Shown here in pieces: positions 1 to 8,230 of a stretch of DNA of 41,637 nucleotides. Numbering within the stretch: position 1 is the first letter of the stretch; each line of letters opens with the position of its first letter. A program made the position numbers and the translations under genes. Origin of the DNA: Alteromonadaceae bacterium (GTDB lineage: Bacteria; Pseudomonadota; Gammaproteobacteria; Enterobacterales; Alteromonadaceae). The notes below the pieces were generated by a model, which was not told the DNA's origin, did no database searches, and saw only the letters and a list, made by a program, of their open reading frames with translations. The DNA lies in assembly GCA_027013165.1 (NCBI GenBank), contig JALUXV010000466.1:1-41637 (forward strand), read 5' to 3'.

Positions 1-1
1 C

Positions 2-364
2 CTAGACTTGCACGGTGACGAAGCATTACCTTATAACTTTGTTGCTGGATGTGAGGGGAACCCAAGTTACTCCGAAGAGATTAAGCGCTTAGAAGATACT
101 TTCAAATCTTCACTAATGGCTGCGACGCCAGAGTTTCAAGATGTATACGGCTACGACAAAGACGCACCAGGCCAAGGCAATTTAACCGTTGCGGCAAATG
201 CGGTGGGAGAGCGCTTCAATTGTTTGTCATATACCGTCGAAATGCCGTTTAAAGACAATGCTGATTTGCCCGATTTGCAGTTTGGTTGGTCGGTACAGCG
301 CAGCCGCCAATTGGGCGAAGATATACTTATTGCTGTAAACGCAGTGATAAACCAATTAGGATAA
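2..364 (+). CDS. M14-family zinc carboxypeptidase, C-terminal part (5' end outside window)
   Basis: The frame is open from base 2 and ends at a TAA at 362-364, so only the last 120 residues are present. They begin LDLHGDEALPYNFV. This resembles the zinc-binding histidine segment of bacterial cytosolic-type M14 carboxypeptidases (CCP/M14D-like), in which the motif LDLHGDE followed by PYNFVAG is familiar. TVEMPFKD, about 40 residues from the end, matches the position of the family's catalytic glutamate. M14 enzymes release C-terminal residues using one zinc ion. The substrate here cannot be told. The TTG at base 8 is inside the conserved block and is not the true start. I am fairly sure of the family and unsure of the subfamily. 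Confidence 0.75.
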   Translation, partial: LDLHGDEALPYNFVAGCEGNPSYSEEIKRLEDTFKSSLMAATPEFQDVYGYDKDAPGQGNLTVAANAVGERFNCLSYTVEMPFKDNADLPDLQFGWSVQRSRQLGEDILIAVNAVINQLG

Positions 365-368
365 TAAA

Positions 369-385
369 TTCACAACGATTGTGAA
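369..385. promoter_or_regulatory. 17-bp palindrome between peptidase and symporter genes
   Basis: Seven-base arms TTCACAA and TTGTGAA flank CGA. It lies four bases after the peptidase stop and about 45 bases before the symporter start. There is no T-run after it, so an operator fits better than a terminator. The regulator is unknown. Confidence 0.35.
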
Positions 386-427
386 CCATAACGACAACAT
401 AACAACAATTACATAGGGGTAGATACC

Positions 428-2086
428 TTGGAAGGGTTATATAGTTTTTTAGTCACGCTCGATGGCTTGTTAGGGGGGGCAGGTTGGTTCCCATTTGTTC
501 TGCTGGGTGTTGGTTTTTTCTTTACCATCTATCTTAAGTTTCCCCAGATCCGCTTTTTTAAACACGCATGGCAGGTGGTGACAGGTAAGTACGACAAAGA
601 GAGTGATCCGGGCGATACTACTCATTTTAGAGCACTCACCACCGCACTATCAGGTACTGTGGGTACAGGTAACATCAGTGGTGTGGCATTCGCTATATTT
701 CTGGGCGGGCCAGCAGCACTATTCTGGATGTGGGCTACCGCGTTTCTTGGTATGACAACCAAGTTTGTAGAAGTTACCCTTTCGCACAAATATCGCGTTA
801 AAACTGAAGATGGCACCATGGCAGGCGGACCAATGTACTATATGGATCGCCGCCTTAACATGAAATGGTTAGCAGTAGCTTTCGCAATCGCAACAGTTAT
901 CAGTTCTTTTGGTACGGGGAACTTACCGCAGAGTAATGGTATTGCACAAAGTATAGAAGCGACCTTCGGCTTCGAACCTTGGATTGTAGGTAGTGTGCTT
1001 GGTATTTTCCTTGCCTTGGTTATTTTGGGTGGTATTCAACGCATCGCTGCATTTACTGCTCGAGTGGTACCAGTGATGGCGGTGGTTTATTTGATTGGTG
1101 CCCTTGCCGTTATTTTCGCCAATATCGAAAACGTAGGACCTTCGTTTGCAGCGGTTATAAGCGATGCCTTTACTGGTTCCGCTGCTGCGGGTGGTTTCCT
1201 AGGTGCATCATTAGCATACGCATTTAATCGTGGCGTAAACCGCGGTTTGTTTTCGAACGAAGCTGGTCAAGGTTCTGCGCCTATCGCTCACGCAGCGGCA
1301 AAAACTAAAGAGCCTGCATCAGAGGGCATGGTGTCGCTACTTGAGCCTTTCATCGATACCATTATTATTTGTACCATCACAGGTTTAGTTATTCTTTCCT
1401 CTGGTGTTTGGAAAGAAAAGCACGAAAACGTATTCGATCGTTCAGACATGCTGTTTGTTGAAGGACACTACGACGACAGTGACCAAGCCGATGTCGATAA
1501 ACTGTACGGATACCTAAACGAAATTGAAGGTAATGACGTATCAGCATTTAATGGCACAATTTCAGTGGTTAATGGAACGGCAGTTAGCGACGGCTTTACA
1601 CTGCTAAATTCTCGCTCTGTTGCTGAAGACGTTACTTACTCAGTAGGTAGTGAAGATCCTTTTACTGGCACCTTGACTATTGAAGACGGTAAGCCGATTA
1701 AACAAAATCTTATTGTTAGCGGTAAGTCCCTTGTTCACTCGGCAACCTTAACCACGATTGCATTTACCCGCGGTTTCTTCGGTGATTTTGGTCAGTACAT
1801 TGTATCTATCGGGCTTCTGTTGTTCGCATTCTCAACAGCAATAGCGTGGTCGTATTACGGAGATCGCGCCATGACCTATTTGATGGGCCCCCGTTCAGTA
1901 ATGCCATATCGCGTTATTTATGTTGCTGGTTTTGTGTGGGCATCTTTCTCTGATACTACCCTAGTATGGGCGTTGTCTGCCGTGGCTATTGTCGTTATGA
2001 CCTTGCCTAACTTGTTCGGTATTATGTTACTAGCAAAGGAAATGAAGGAAACCGTCAATGAATATTGGAATAGAGTAGGCAAGTAA
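428..2086 (+). CDS. AGCS-family sodium:alanine/glycine symporter with large insertion
   Basis: This is an inner-membrane symporter that takes up alanine or glycine with sodium. The N-terminus ([20 protein letters not shown]), the [20 protein letters not shown] block near residue 70, and [20 protein letters not shown] near residue 275 are AGCS hallmarks. About ten hydrophobic segments are visible. The start is a TTG preceded by AGGGG at about nine bases, and no better start exists upstream. At 552 residues it is about 75-100 longer than typical family members. The excess lies at about residues 328-433, between the helix ending VILSSGVW and the one beginning [10 protein letters not shown]. This acidic, soluble-looking stretch is absent from ordinary AGCS proteins. 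The family call is firm; the exact amino acid is not determined. Confidence 0.9.
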   Translation: MEGLYSFLVTLDGLLGGAGWFPFVLLGVGFFFTIYLKFPQIRFFKHAWQVVTGKYDKESDPGDTTHFRALTTALSGTVGTGNISGVAFAIFLGGPAALFWMWATAFLGMTTKFVEVTLSHKYRVKTEDGTMAGGPMYYMDRRLNMKWLAVAFAIATVISSFGTGNLPQSNGIAQSIEATFGFEPWIVGSVLGIFLALVILGGIQRIAAFTARVVPVMAVVYLIGALAVIFANIENVGPSFAAVISDAFTGSAAAGGFLGASLAYAFNRGVNRGLFSNEAGQGSAPIAHAAAKTKEPASEGMVSLLEPFIDTIIICTITGLVILSSGVWKEKHENVFDRSDMLFVEGHYDDSDQADVDKLYGYLNEIEGNDVSAFNGTISVVNGTAVSDGFTLLNSRSVAEDVTYSVGSEDPFTGTLTIEDGKPIKQNLIVSGKSLVHSATLTTIAFTRGFFGDFGQYIVSIGLLLFAFSTAIAWSYYGDRAMTYLMGPRSVMPYRVIYVAGFVWASFSDTTLVWALSAVAIVVMTLPNLFGIMLLAKEMKETVNEYWNRVGK

Positions 2087-2174
2087 GCCGATATTTCAAA
2101 AATACCGCGGTTCGGATGCTGTGGGCTTTTTGTGGTAGCAATTTGAAAAGCCCCAACATCGATGAAAATATATG

Positions 2175-2193
2175 GCCCACGTTTTACGTGGGC
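2175..2193 (+). terminator. Hairpin after symporter gene, possible weak terminator
   Basis: GCCCACGT and ACGTGGGC form an 8-bp stem with a TTT loop. Only TTTG follows, so termination would be weak. It lies about 90 bases after the symporter stop and before the next gene. Confidence 0.5.
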
Positions 2194-2253
2194 TTTGACT
2201 GTCTAAAACCATAGCTGCCTGGTTGTGACGCAAGACTTATTCAGGAGCATATG

Positions 2254-2583
2254 ATGGCGCTTATCGACTGCCCAGCATGTAACAAAAAAACGTCAGACAA
2301 AGCCACCGAATGCCCGCATTGCGGTTTTAAACTTGGTGACGCCACTGCCGAAGATATAGAAAGAAAACAAAAGTTGCAGAAATTCACCAAACTACAAGGT
2401 ATTCAGAATCAGTCATTGATTGCGATGCTGATTTTTGTCGCCGGTTTTGGTTTCATGTATTGGGGTGGGGCACAACCCGGTGATTTACAACACAACCTTG
2501 CAATACTTGCCAGTATTTGTGGCTTTGTATGGTATCTTGTGAACCGTGTTCGGGTTGTAATGATTAAACGATTTAAGTCATGA
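2254..2583 (+). CDS. Small zinc-ribbon membrane protein
   Basis: The N-terminus holds two CxxC pairs (CPAC and CPHC) spaced as in a zinc-ribbon. A charged linker follows, then two hydrophobic segments (about residues 48-64 and 75-95) and a basic tail (RVRVVMIKRFKS). It is therefore likely a membrane protein with a cytoplasmic zinc-ribbon. Two ATG codons are adjacent at 2251 and 2254. The second has better spacing from AGGAG at 2243-2247, so it is chosen here. The stop overlaps the start of yeaC by four bases (ATGA), which suggests translational coupling. The function is unknown. Confidence 0.75.
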   Translation: MALIDCPACNKKTSDKATECPHCGFKLGDATAEDIERKQKLQKFTKLQGIQNQSLIAMLIFVAGFGFMYWGGAQPGDLQHNLAILASICGFVWYLVNRVRVVMIKRFKS

Positions 2584-2870
2584 ATATAGATGTAATGGTT
2601 AACGCCATGACCCCAGAGGTTTACGACCGCTTACGCCAGGCGGTTGAAACGGGAAAATGGCCAGATGGAACTCCTCTTTCCGAGGAGCAAAAAGAAAGTA
2701 GTATGCAAGCTGTCATGTTGTATCAGGCTAAGATAGCCCGTTCAACAGAACATATGACCGTTAATGAAGCCGGTGAAATTGTTCACAAAAGCAAGCAAGA
2801 TTTTAAGCGTGATATCAACGCACCATCAGACAAGAATACAATAGCACGGTTTAAACAGGATGATATTTAG
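2580..2870 (+). CDS. yeaC: YeaC family protein (DUF1315)
   Basis: The protein begins MNIDVMVNAMTPEVYDRL and continues with AVETGKWPDGTPLSEEQKE. This matches E. coli YeaC closely over the N-terminal half (MTPEVYxRL, GKWPDG, EQKE). The family is short, cytoplasmic and of unknown function. It overlaps the preceding zinc-ribbon gene by four bases, and its own end overlaps the DUF349 start by 11 bases, so the three are surely one operon. The C-terminal tail, rich in lysine and aspartate, looks disordered. Confidence 0.85.
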   Translation: MNIDVMVNAMTPEVYDRLRQAVETGKWPDGTPLSEEQKESSMQAVMLYQAKIARSTEHMTVNEAGEIVHKSKQDFKRDINAPSDKNTIARFKQDDI

Positions 2871-5688
2871 GCGTTTTTTTGGCCCTTCGCACACGAGTAA
2901 AAACCCTCAACAGCGACTACGTGCCATTGATGAACTCAATCCCGAAAAGGCGAATGAGAAAACTTTTCTTCACGAGCTAGCGTTTAATGACGACGATAGC
3001 AAGGTATCTATTGCGGCACTAAAAAAACTCAACTCTTTCGCGCTTTGGCAGAAAATGGCGCAAATTGCAAAGTGTCCAGTGATTAAAAAAACCGCCGAGA
3101 AACAGGTGAAAGATACCCTGTTCGGTGTTTCTGGTATCACTATTACATCGAAAGAAAAAGAAGCTTTCGTTACTGAATCAGCAAACAGTGATTTGGTGCA
3201 ACAGGTTATTGAGCACGACGCGGCTCTTCGGCAAAACGACGAGTTAATGCGCGCTCTCATGATAAAATGGGATAAGCCTAGCTTTAATCAATATGTGTTT
3301 CTTAACGGCAGTGAGTCGTTGCAAGAATATATGCTTGAAAATACATGTGATGAGTCTTTGTTGCAGAAGTTAGAAAAAAAGGCGCGTAAACTTCCTGTAC
3401 ACAGCCGCATTGTAGAGCGAATTAACACGTGTAAAGCTCTGGCTCAACAGCCAATTTTAGTGCGAAAAGATGTCACGCTTTGTTTGTCAAAATATCAGGC
3501 ACTATTAGACAAAAGCGATGTCGACCATATCAATTCATCACGGGCTGAGTTAGTCAGTGAATATCAATCTATTGCTGAAAAGTTTGATTGTTTAGAGGCA
3601 TCAGAGCGCGATACTTTAATCAACAAGTTTGAACGTATTGACGGGCAAATTGAACGGCACTTGGCCAGAATTACTCCTGAATGGGAAGCGCATCGCGCAA
3701 AAGAGCGCTTAGCTGCTTTGTTGGCGTTATGTCATCAGCAACATGAACACGCAGTGTCTCAAGTTAATTGGTTGTACAACAGTCGCTTGGTTGAAGCCAC
3801 GCTAGCAGACGTAGCCACAGTTAATGAAGCAGTACGAAGTGTAGAAGCCACTATAGCTGAACTTCATAATTATCAAGGCGATGAATCTACTATTGCTTCG
3901 GTGGTTAACTCGGTGGTTGGTCTTGTGAGTAAGCTAGACGCTTTCTCTATGCAGCAACAGTATGCGCAAAAATTAATCGTGTTATTGGAAGAAGCGGAAC
4001 AGTTGGCACAGCGCTTTACAGCGTCACTTGAAACCCAAGACACCCAGGATTCCACTGATGTTGCTCCACTGATAAGTGCTTTTGAAGCGGTTAAAAAACA
4101 ATGGAAAGAGCAACTTAGCTTACTAGAACAAGTTCCATCCACTATTCATTCACGCTGGAAAGCGGTAAATGGTGTTTTTAAAGGTTATCTCGACGCTCAA
4201 ACTCAAGTACTAAACAGCCAAGTTAAGCAGTGTCGAAAGCTCATCAATGTGGTTGACACGTTAATAGAGAAGGGGCGCTATCGCGGGGCACTATCAAAGT
4301 TTCGCGCGTTACAAGAGAGTTACTCCAACCTACCGCTAGACGCTCAGAGCAAAGTTAATAAGCGTTTTGAATCGACCAAAGCAAACATTGAAAAAGTGTC
4401 GGGCTGGCAAGCGTTTTTAGTGTCGGATAAAAAACCATCCTTGCTTGAAGAGGCGCGTGCATTGGCAGAGCAACCTGCTGAGAAAATTGACGTTCGGGCT
4501 GGAGATATTCGCCGATTGAGACAGCAGTGGATACAACTTGGTGACAGTGGGAATGAAGACAATACTGCTCTGAATAATTCATTTGACGAAGCCTTAGAAA
4601 AAGCCTTCGCGCCATGTCGAGCGTTTTATGCCAAACAAGATGAAGCACGAAACGAAGCGCTACAAGACCGTGAGAAATTAATTAGTACGCTATCAAGCTT
4701 ACCCAATGATATGCCAATGCAGAAACTGGCACGTGAATTGGAACAGCTAAAACAGCAATGGTTTAACGCAGGTCACGTTGACAAAACCAAATACCAAGCG
4801 GTCAAACTGGCTTGGCAAGAAGCTTATAAACCACTTCAGCAGAAAGTAGAAGGCTGGTATGCCGAGAACAAACAGCAGAAGTCAAAGTTGGTTGCTCAAG
4901 CAAACGCCCTTATCGACAGTGACGATACTCAACTGGCAACAGAGCAAGCGCAAGAATTGCAAAAAGCATGGAAGGCCATAGGTCATGCAGGGCGTCGGGA
5001 CGAATCTCAATTGTGGGGCGAGTTTAAAACCGCTAACGATAAGATTTTTGCTAAGTTGCACGCATTTAAAAACGCACAGCACAGTGAGAACGAAGCGTTA
5101 TTAAACGCACTGCTCAACAAAGTGATAAGTGTGAAGTCGCAACTCGAATCTGAAGCTCAGGTTAAGACCGCAAGCCTCACTGCTTTACTTGATGAAGTTC
5201 AAGTGGAGGCTAGCGCACTTCCAAAGGTACTAAGAAATAAAGTGTCGGCGGAAGTTTCTCTTGTACTTAAAGCCATTGAATCGGCACAGCAAAATGTCAA
5301 AGATAGGCGTTTGAAGCAACGTACCGAGTCGCTTATTCAATTACTGCGCACAGGTGCTGATAGAAGTTTAAGCGAAGATATTTCGGATACCTTGGGGCGT
5401 CGTTGGCTAAATGCTATTAATGGTGACGCCGATAGCCAACAGACTCGTCATTGGCTAACCGTTGCTCTAGAGGCAGCAACTGATATGCCAACACCCAGCA
5501 AAGACAGTGCTCTTAGAACTGATGTGCAGCTAAGTATGATGACGGCCAAACTCGAGCGCGGAGAAGTTATCACCGCAGATGATTTGTTTGAGCAATGGCT
5601 AGCACATGGTTATGTTTCTGACACAGAGCAAGGGCTACTTGAACGGGTAGAGCAAGTACTTAGCGCAAAGCCAGAAATAGTGGGGTAG
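2860..5688 (+). CDS. Large DUF349-repeat protein
   Basis: This 942-residue, mostly alpha-helical protein has no signal peptide or membrane segment. Recurring stretches of the type LxxxWxxxGxxxRxxxxxLWxxF (for instance LQKAWKAIGHAGRRDESQLWGEF near residue 710 and LKQQWFNAGHVDKTKYQAV near residue 630) are the DUF349 repeat. Several copies occupy roughly residues 470-760. The N-terminal 120 residues resemble a HEAT-like helical region. The rest is coiled-coil-like and rich in Q, E and A. The molecular role is not established. The ATG lies inside the end of yeaC, which suggests coupled translation. The next gene starts three bases after the stop. Confidence 0.8.
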   Translation: MIFRRFFGPSHTSKNPQQRLRAIDELNPEKANEKTFLHELAFNDDDSKVSIAALKKLNSFALWQKMAQIAKCPVIKKTAEKQVKDTLFGVSGITITSKEKEAFVTESANSDLVQQVIEHDAALRQNDELMRALMIKWDKPSFNQYVFLNGSESLQEYMLENTCDESLLQKLEKKARKLPVHSRIVERINTCKALAQQPILVRKDVTLCLSKYQALLDKSDVDHINSSRAELVSEYQSIAEKFDCLEASERDTLINKFERIDGQIERHLARITPEWEAHRAKERLAALLALCHQQHEHAVSQVNWLYNSRLVEATLADVATVNEAVRSVEATIAELHNYQGDESTIASVVNSVVGLVSKLDAFSMQQQYAQKLIVLLEEAEQLAQRFTASLETQDTQDSTDVAPLISAFEAVKKQWKEQLSLLEQVPSTIHSRWKAVNGVFKGYLDAQTQVLNSQVKQCRKLINVVDTLIEKGRYRGALSKFRALQESYSNLPLDAQSKVNKRFESTKANIEKVSGWQAFLVSDKKPSLLEEARALAEQPAEKIDVRAGDIRRLRQQWIQLGDSGNEDNTALNNSFDEALEKAFAPCRAFYAKQDEARNEALQDREKLISTLSSLPNDMPMQKLARELEQLKQQWFNAGHVDKTKYQAVKLAWQEAYKPLQQKVEGWYAENKQQKSKLVAQANALIDSDDTQLATEQAQELQKAWKAIGHAGRRDESQLWGEFKTANDKIFAKLHAFKNAQHSENEALLNALLNKVISVKSQLESEAQVKTASLTALLDEVQVEASALPKVLRNKVSAEVSLVLKAIESAQQNVKDRRLKQRTESLIQLLRTGADRSLSEDISDTLGRRWLNAINGDADSQQTRHWLTVALEAATDMPTPSKDSALRTDVQLSMMTAKLERGEVITADDLFEQWLAHGYVSDTEQGLLERVEQVLSAKPEIVG

Positions 5689-5691
5689 GCT

Positions 5692-5907
5692 ATGGATAAT
5701 CAAGTCGAATTCAGTTTTGACAGTGAAATGCACGCCTACAAGTTTCTGAATACGGTTAAACACTTTGATGCCGATGGCTTAAAGGTAAAGTTCGGTCGTT
5801 CAGATCATCATGTTAACGTGTCGTATCGCGTTGCGATGGGGGCGTTCGACACCACTTTGTCTCAATTGGATGACTTAGCACGAGACTTGGGCGGCGAAGA
5901 AGTTTAA
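5692..5907 (+). CDS. Conserved-looking 71-residue protein of unknown function
   Basis: The ATG is three bases after the DUF349 stop, and yfbR follows 27 bases later, so it sits inside an operon. The protein is soluble and has a pattern of short beta-strands and helices (VEFSFDSEMHAYKFLNTV, then VNVSYRVAMGAFDTTLSQLDDLARDLGG). It has no recognisable motif. Codon use looks like that of its neighbours and spacing is operon-like, so I consider it a real gene. I do not recognise the family. Confidence 0.7.
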   Translation: MDNQVEFSFDSEMHAYKFLNTVKHFDADGLKVKFGRSDHHVNVSYRVAMGAFDTTLSQLDDLARDLGGEEV

Positions 5908-5934
5908 TCAGCGAAAAACGAGGCGGTATTAGGG

Positions 5935-6582
5935 ATGGCAAACACTCACTCAGCTTTTATCGGACTTATGCAACGGGCCCGCAATGTAAAGCGTTGGCCA
6001 CTGATGGCTCAGTTTCAAGAGGAGATGTTGTCGACTCACATCTATGAAGCTGCGGTGGTCGCTCATATGTTGGGTGCTATTGCGAAAGATGTGTGTGGTC
6101 AAGATGTAGATCCCGACAGAGTCGCTACAATGGCCCTGTTTCACGAAGGCAGTGAAATCGCCGGTATGAGCGATATACCAAGCCCAGTAAAATATCATGA
6201 TCCGGAAACAACGGCGGCAATTAAGAAGTTAGAACGCCGTTTTGAAGCCATGTTAATTCAGACGTTGCCCGATTCCTTACAGGACAGATACCAACCTTTG
6301 ATAGAGCAAAACAAAGACGATATTCACGTGCGATTAGCAAAAGCCGCTGATGTTCTTTGCGCTTACTTGAAGTGTGAGAATGAGCTGTCGAAGTCAAATT
6401 TGGAATTTGCTAACGCTATGCAGGAAATGGAAGTGCAACTGCGTCAATATCGAGAAAGGTTTGATGCCGTTGAGTATTTTTGCAAGGTGTTTCTAGAAGA
6501 CGCCAAAGGGACTCTGGATGAACAAACTAAAGATTTGGATTGGGTTGAGCGAGCAAATACACTGCACCTAGATAAAGACTAA
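5935..6582 (+). CDS. yfbR: YfbR-type 5'-deoxynucleotidase (HD superfamily) with HE in place of HD
   Basis: YfbR hydrolyses dNMPs to deoxynucleosides and phosphate. The match to E. coli YfbR is clear: RWPLM at residues 20-24, PSPVKYHD near 82-89, and ADVLCAYLKCENEL near 138-151. The metal ligands of the family are two histidines and two aspartates. H35 (in LSTH), H70 and D139 are present, but the residue after H70 is E71 where the HD motif has aspartate (FHEGSE rather than YHDASE). Glutamate can still bind metal, so activity may be kept or altered. It is the last gene of the run that begins at 2254. Family sure; activity uncertain. Confidence 0.85.
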   Translation: MANTHSAFIGLMQRARNVKRWPLMAQFQEEMLSTHIYEAAVVAHMLGAIAKDVCGQDVDPDRVATMALFHEGSEIAGMSDIPSPVKYHDPETTAAIKKLERRFEAMLIQTLPDSLQDRYQPLIEQNKDDIHVRLAKAADVLCAYLKCENELSKSNLEFANAMQEMEVQLRQYRERFDAVEYFCKVFLEDAKGTLDEQTKDLDWVERANTLHLDKD

Positions 6583-6613
6583 GCGGGCGTTACGCCAGAG
6601 TAAACGTGCGCTA

Positions 6614-6811
6614 GCTAACTAATGCCAGTCAGTTGAGCGATAAAAGGTTGTCTCCATCTCACTGAGGGAAAGTAATGCACTTTTTACCGCACGCAATAGA
6701 CCCTTCCATGGGGCTCGGCCTCGGCATCCATGCCGAGGACGGCCGTAAAAAGTGCATCACTTCCCCTCGCTTACTTTCGAAAACCCTACTAGCTGAATGG
6801 CATTAGTTAGC
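6614..6811. repeat. Nested palindromic intergenic element, copy 1
   Basis: About 198 bp with three nested inverted repeats. The outer arms are a 14-bp perfect repeat (GCTAACTAATGCCA at 6614-6627, complement at 6798-6811). The middle arms at 6664-6687 and 6745-6768 carry GTAATGCACTTTTTAC and its imperfect complement. A central cap at 6719-6738 has 9-bp arms (CCTCGGCAT/ATGCCGAGG). It contains no coding frame of note. A related element lies at 27648-27791 and shares the core CTTTTTACCGCACGCA. It looks like a MITE or REP-like family. No convincing target duplication was found. Confidence 0.8.
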
Positions 6812-6836
6812 AGCCTAACCCACAGCGCCGCGTTGA

Positions 6837-7184
6837 TTAAGCAAACGCATTAGTGATTTTTTCCATGTCACAGGTAATAACGTAGACGTTTTTGTACCCA
6901 AGGTTTAGCAATTGTTCTGCGGCAAGTGTTGCTCTGACACCTGAAGCACAGTGCAGATAAATTGGTTTATTTTCATCGCCTTCCATCGCAAGTATTTTCA
7001 TTTCTAAAATACCCCTTGGAATGTTGATTGCGGATGAAACAGGCGCATTAGCAGCCTCTTGTGGCTCTCTTACATCTATGAGTAAGCCTTGGTTTGAAAC
7101 GATTTGAGACTGCGCCTCATTCGCTGTGATTTTACTAATATCGAAGGGAATGTTTGCTAGGCGTTGTGCTATCGTAATAGGCAT
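6837..7184 (-). CDS. Single-domain rhodanese (sulfurtransferase)
   Basis: The 115-residue protein has LLIDVREPQE near residue 35, the substrate strand region AINIPRG near 63, and the active-site loop HCASGVRA with the catalytic cysteine near residue 79. This is a complete single rhodanese domain that would carry sulfane sulfur as a cysteine persulfide. It is cytoplasmic, with no signal peptide. It is divergent from a BigR/SqrR-like ArsR regulator 167 bases away. An AT-rich inverted repeat lies between them, close to its own promoter. This pairing suggests a role in sulfide or persulfide handling under that regulator. The physiological acceptor is unknown. Confidence 0.9.
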   Translation of the reverse strand: MPITIAQRLANIPFDISKITANEAQSQIVSNQGLLIDVREPQEAANAPVSSAINIPRGILEMKILAMEGDENKPIYLHCASGVRATLAAEQLLNLGYKNVYVITCDMEKITNAFA

Positions 7185-7215
7185 AGTGTTGTCACCACCG
7201 TTATTGACTTATATT

Positions 7216-7237
7216 AATATTAGCTTATTCTAATATT
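7216..7237. promoter_or_regulatory. AT-rich inverted repeat, likely ArsR-family operator
   Basis: Perfect 8-bp arms AATATTAG and CTAATATT are separated by six bases. It lies about 32 bases before the rhodanese start, where a -10 region on the minus strand would sit, and about 60 bases upstream of the regulator's putative -35. Binding by the neighbouring regulator is inferred from position and symmetry. Confidence 0.6.
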
Positions 7238-7277
7238 TGATGTATTGCAAAGTTTGTAAAGGTCATTTTCCTTAGAG

Positions 7278-7305
7278 TCGACATTTTCTGGCGGATGAGT
7301 ATACT
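7278..7305 (+). promoter_or_regulatory. Putative sigma70 promoter of the ArsR-family regulator
   Basis: TCGACA at 7278-7283 and TATACT at 7300-7305 are spaced by 16 bases. This predicts a start near 7312, about 40 bases before the ATG. Confidence 0.5.
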
Positions 7306-7351
7306 TTGGGTCGATTAAGATTAACTTCACAATTCGGAGAGTTTAGTAGTA

Positions 7352-7675
7352 ATGTCTGTTTCAGAGCTTCGTAATGCTGAAGAAATGCTTAAACATGCCA
7401 CTGATGCAGAGCAGTACTTAAAGCAACTCGCAAATAAAACCCGCTTAATGATTTTATGCTCATTGCTAAATGAAGAGCTCTCGGTGTCTGCATTACTTGA
7501 TAGGGTCGATGTTTCACAGCCGGTCATGTCACAGCATTTAGCATTGCTTCGAGAATCAGGATTGGTAGCAACACGCCGACAAGGACAGGTTATCTGTTAC
7601 CGCCTTGCCGATGAGCGTGTAAAGCAAACAATCAATTTGTTGTATCAGTTCTTTTGTGCGCCTTCTGACCAATAG
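7352..7675 (+). CDS. ArsR/SmtB-family regulator, BigR/SqrR-like persulfide sensor
   Basis: This 107-residue winged-helix repressor has NKTRLMILCSLL, the recognition helix region SQPVMSQHLALLRESGLV near residues 55-72, and the wing TRRQGQVICYRL. Two cysteines sit at C36 (in RLMILC) and C102 (in YQFFCAP). This is the same arrangement as the dithiol pair of BigR and SqrR, which form a tetrasulfide link with persulfides and release DNA. A third cysteine is at C82. The classical metal-binding ELCVCDL-type motif is absent, which argues against a metal sensor. It is divergent from a rhodanese, which supports a sulfur role. The DNA target is likely the inverted repeat at 7216-7237. Confidence 0.85.
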   Translation: MSVSELRNAEEMLKHATDAEQYLKQLANKTRLMILCSLLNEELSVSALLDRVDVSQPVMSQHLALLRESGLVATRRQGQVICYRLADERVKQTINLLYQFFCAPSDQ

Positions 7676-7791
7676 CCTTTTCCCAACCTTTTATCTCGTG
7701 GATAAAAGTGCGTTACTAACGTAAACTTTCATTATCTTTGTTGGTCGCTCTTCATTCTGTCTAGAGCGGCGAAAATACTGTATGTGGTGAT

Positions 7792-8142
7792 ATGAATAAC
7801 CTCCTAGAAAAATCTGCATTTGAGCGACTAGAACTGTCGTTTGGGCTTTTTAGTAGTAATGAAAAAGTCTGGATCCTTACCGATGAACATGGGTGTGTTA
7901 TGCTTACCACCGATGACGAAGATGGTGTACCTGTATGGCCTAGCGATGACTTGGCAAAACTATGGGCAACCGAAGACTGGGCCGATTGTGAACCTATGGC
8001 AATTTCGCTATCAGACTTTGTCCAAAAGTGGATACCGGGTATGGAAAAAGATGGGTTAATGCTGATGGTTTGCCCAATTCCAGCGGAAGAAGGAGAGGTG
8101 ATCCCACCCGATGCGTTTATCGAATATATCAATAGAGCGTAA
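7792..8142 (+). CDS. DUF2750 domain protein
   Basis: This acidic, soluble 116-residue protein contains VPVWPSDDLAKLWATEDWADCEPMAI, then LSDFVQKWIPGMEKDGLMLMVCP. This layout (a WP segment, the W.D..P motif, then KW.PGM..DG) is that of DUF2750. The domain is small and has no known function. It stands alone between the regulator gene and an RNase J-like gene, with 116 bases of noncoding DNA before it. That gap contains a hairpin with arms CTTTTATC/GATAAAAG at 7688-7708, which may mark the end of the regulator transcript. Confidence 0.75.
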   Translation: MNNLLEKSAFERLELSFGLFSSNEKVWILTDEHGCVMLTTDDEDGVPVWPSDDLAKLWATEDWADCEPMAISLSDFVQKWIPGMEKDGLMLMVCPIPAEEGEVIPPDAFIEYINRA

Positions 8143-8230
8143 GTTGCAATCCGCTTGATTGAAGTACCCGTGCCGTAAAAGTAAACCAGTCATGGATGGC
8201 TGGTTGTGTAACAAGAGGAGACAAGGTCGT

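Noticed and set aside
2125-2153. GGGCTTTT/AAAAGCCC hairpin after the symporter gene
   Set aside because: It has no T-run on either side in the proper direction, and the later hairpin at 2175-2193 is the better candidate.
3873-4142. Antisense open frames within the DUF349 gene and others
   Set aside because: They lie opposite clearly coding sequence, lack RBSs and have no protein family, so they are shadows.
8159-8230. Upstream in-frame extension of the RNase J-like gene
   Set aside because: The residues are unlike family N-termini, while AGAGGAG fits the TTG at 8231. An ATG at 8192 remains possible.
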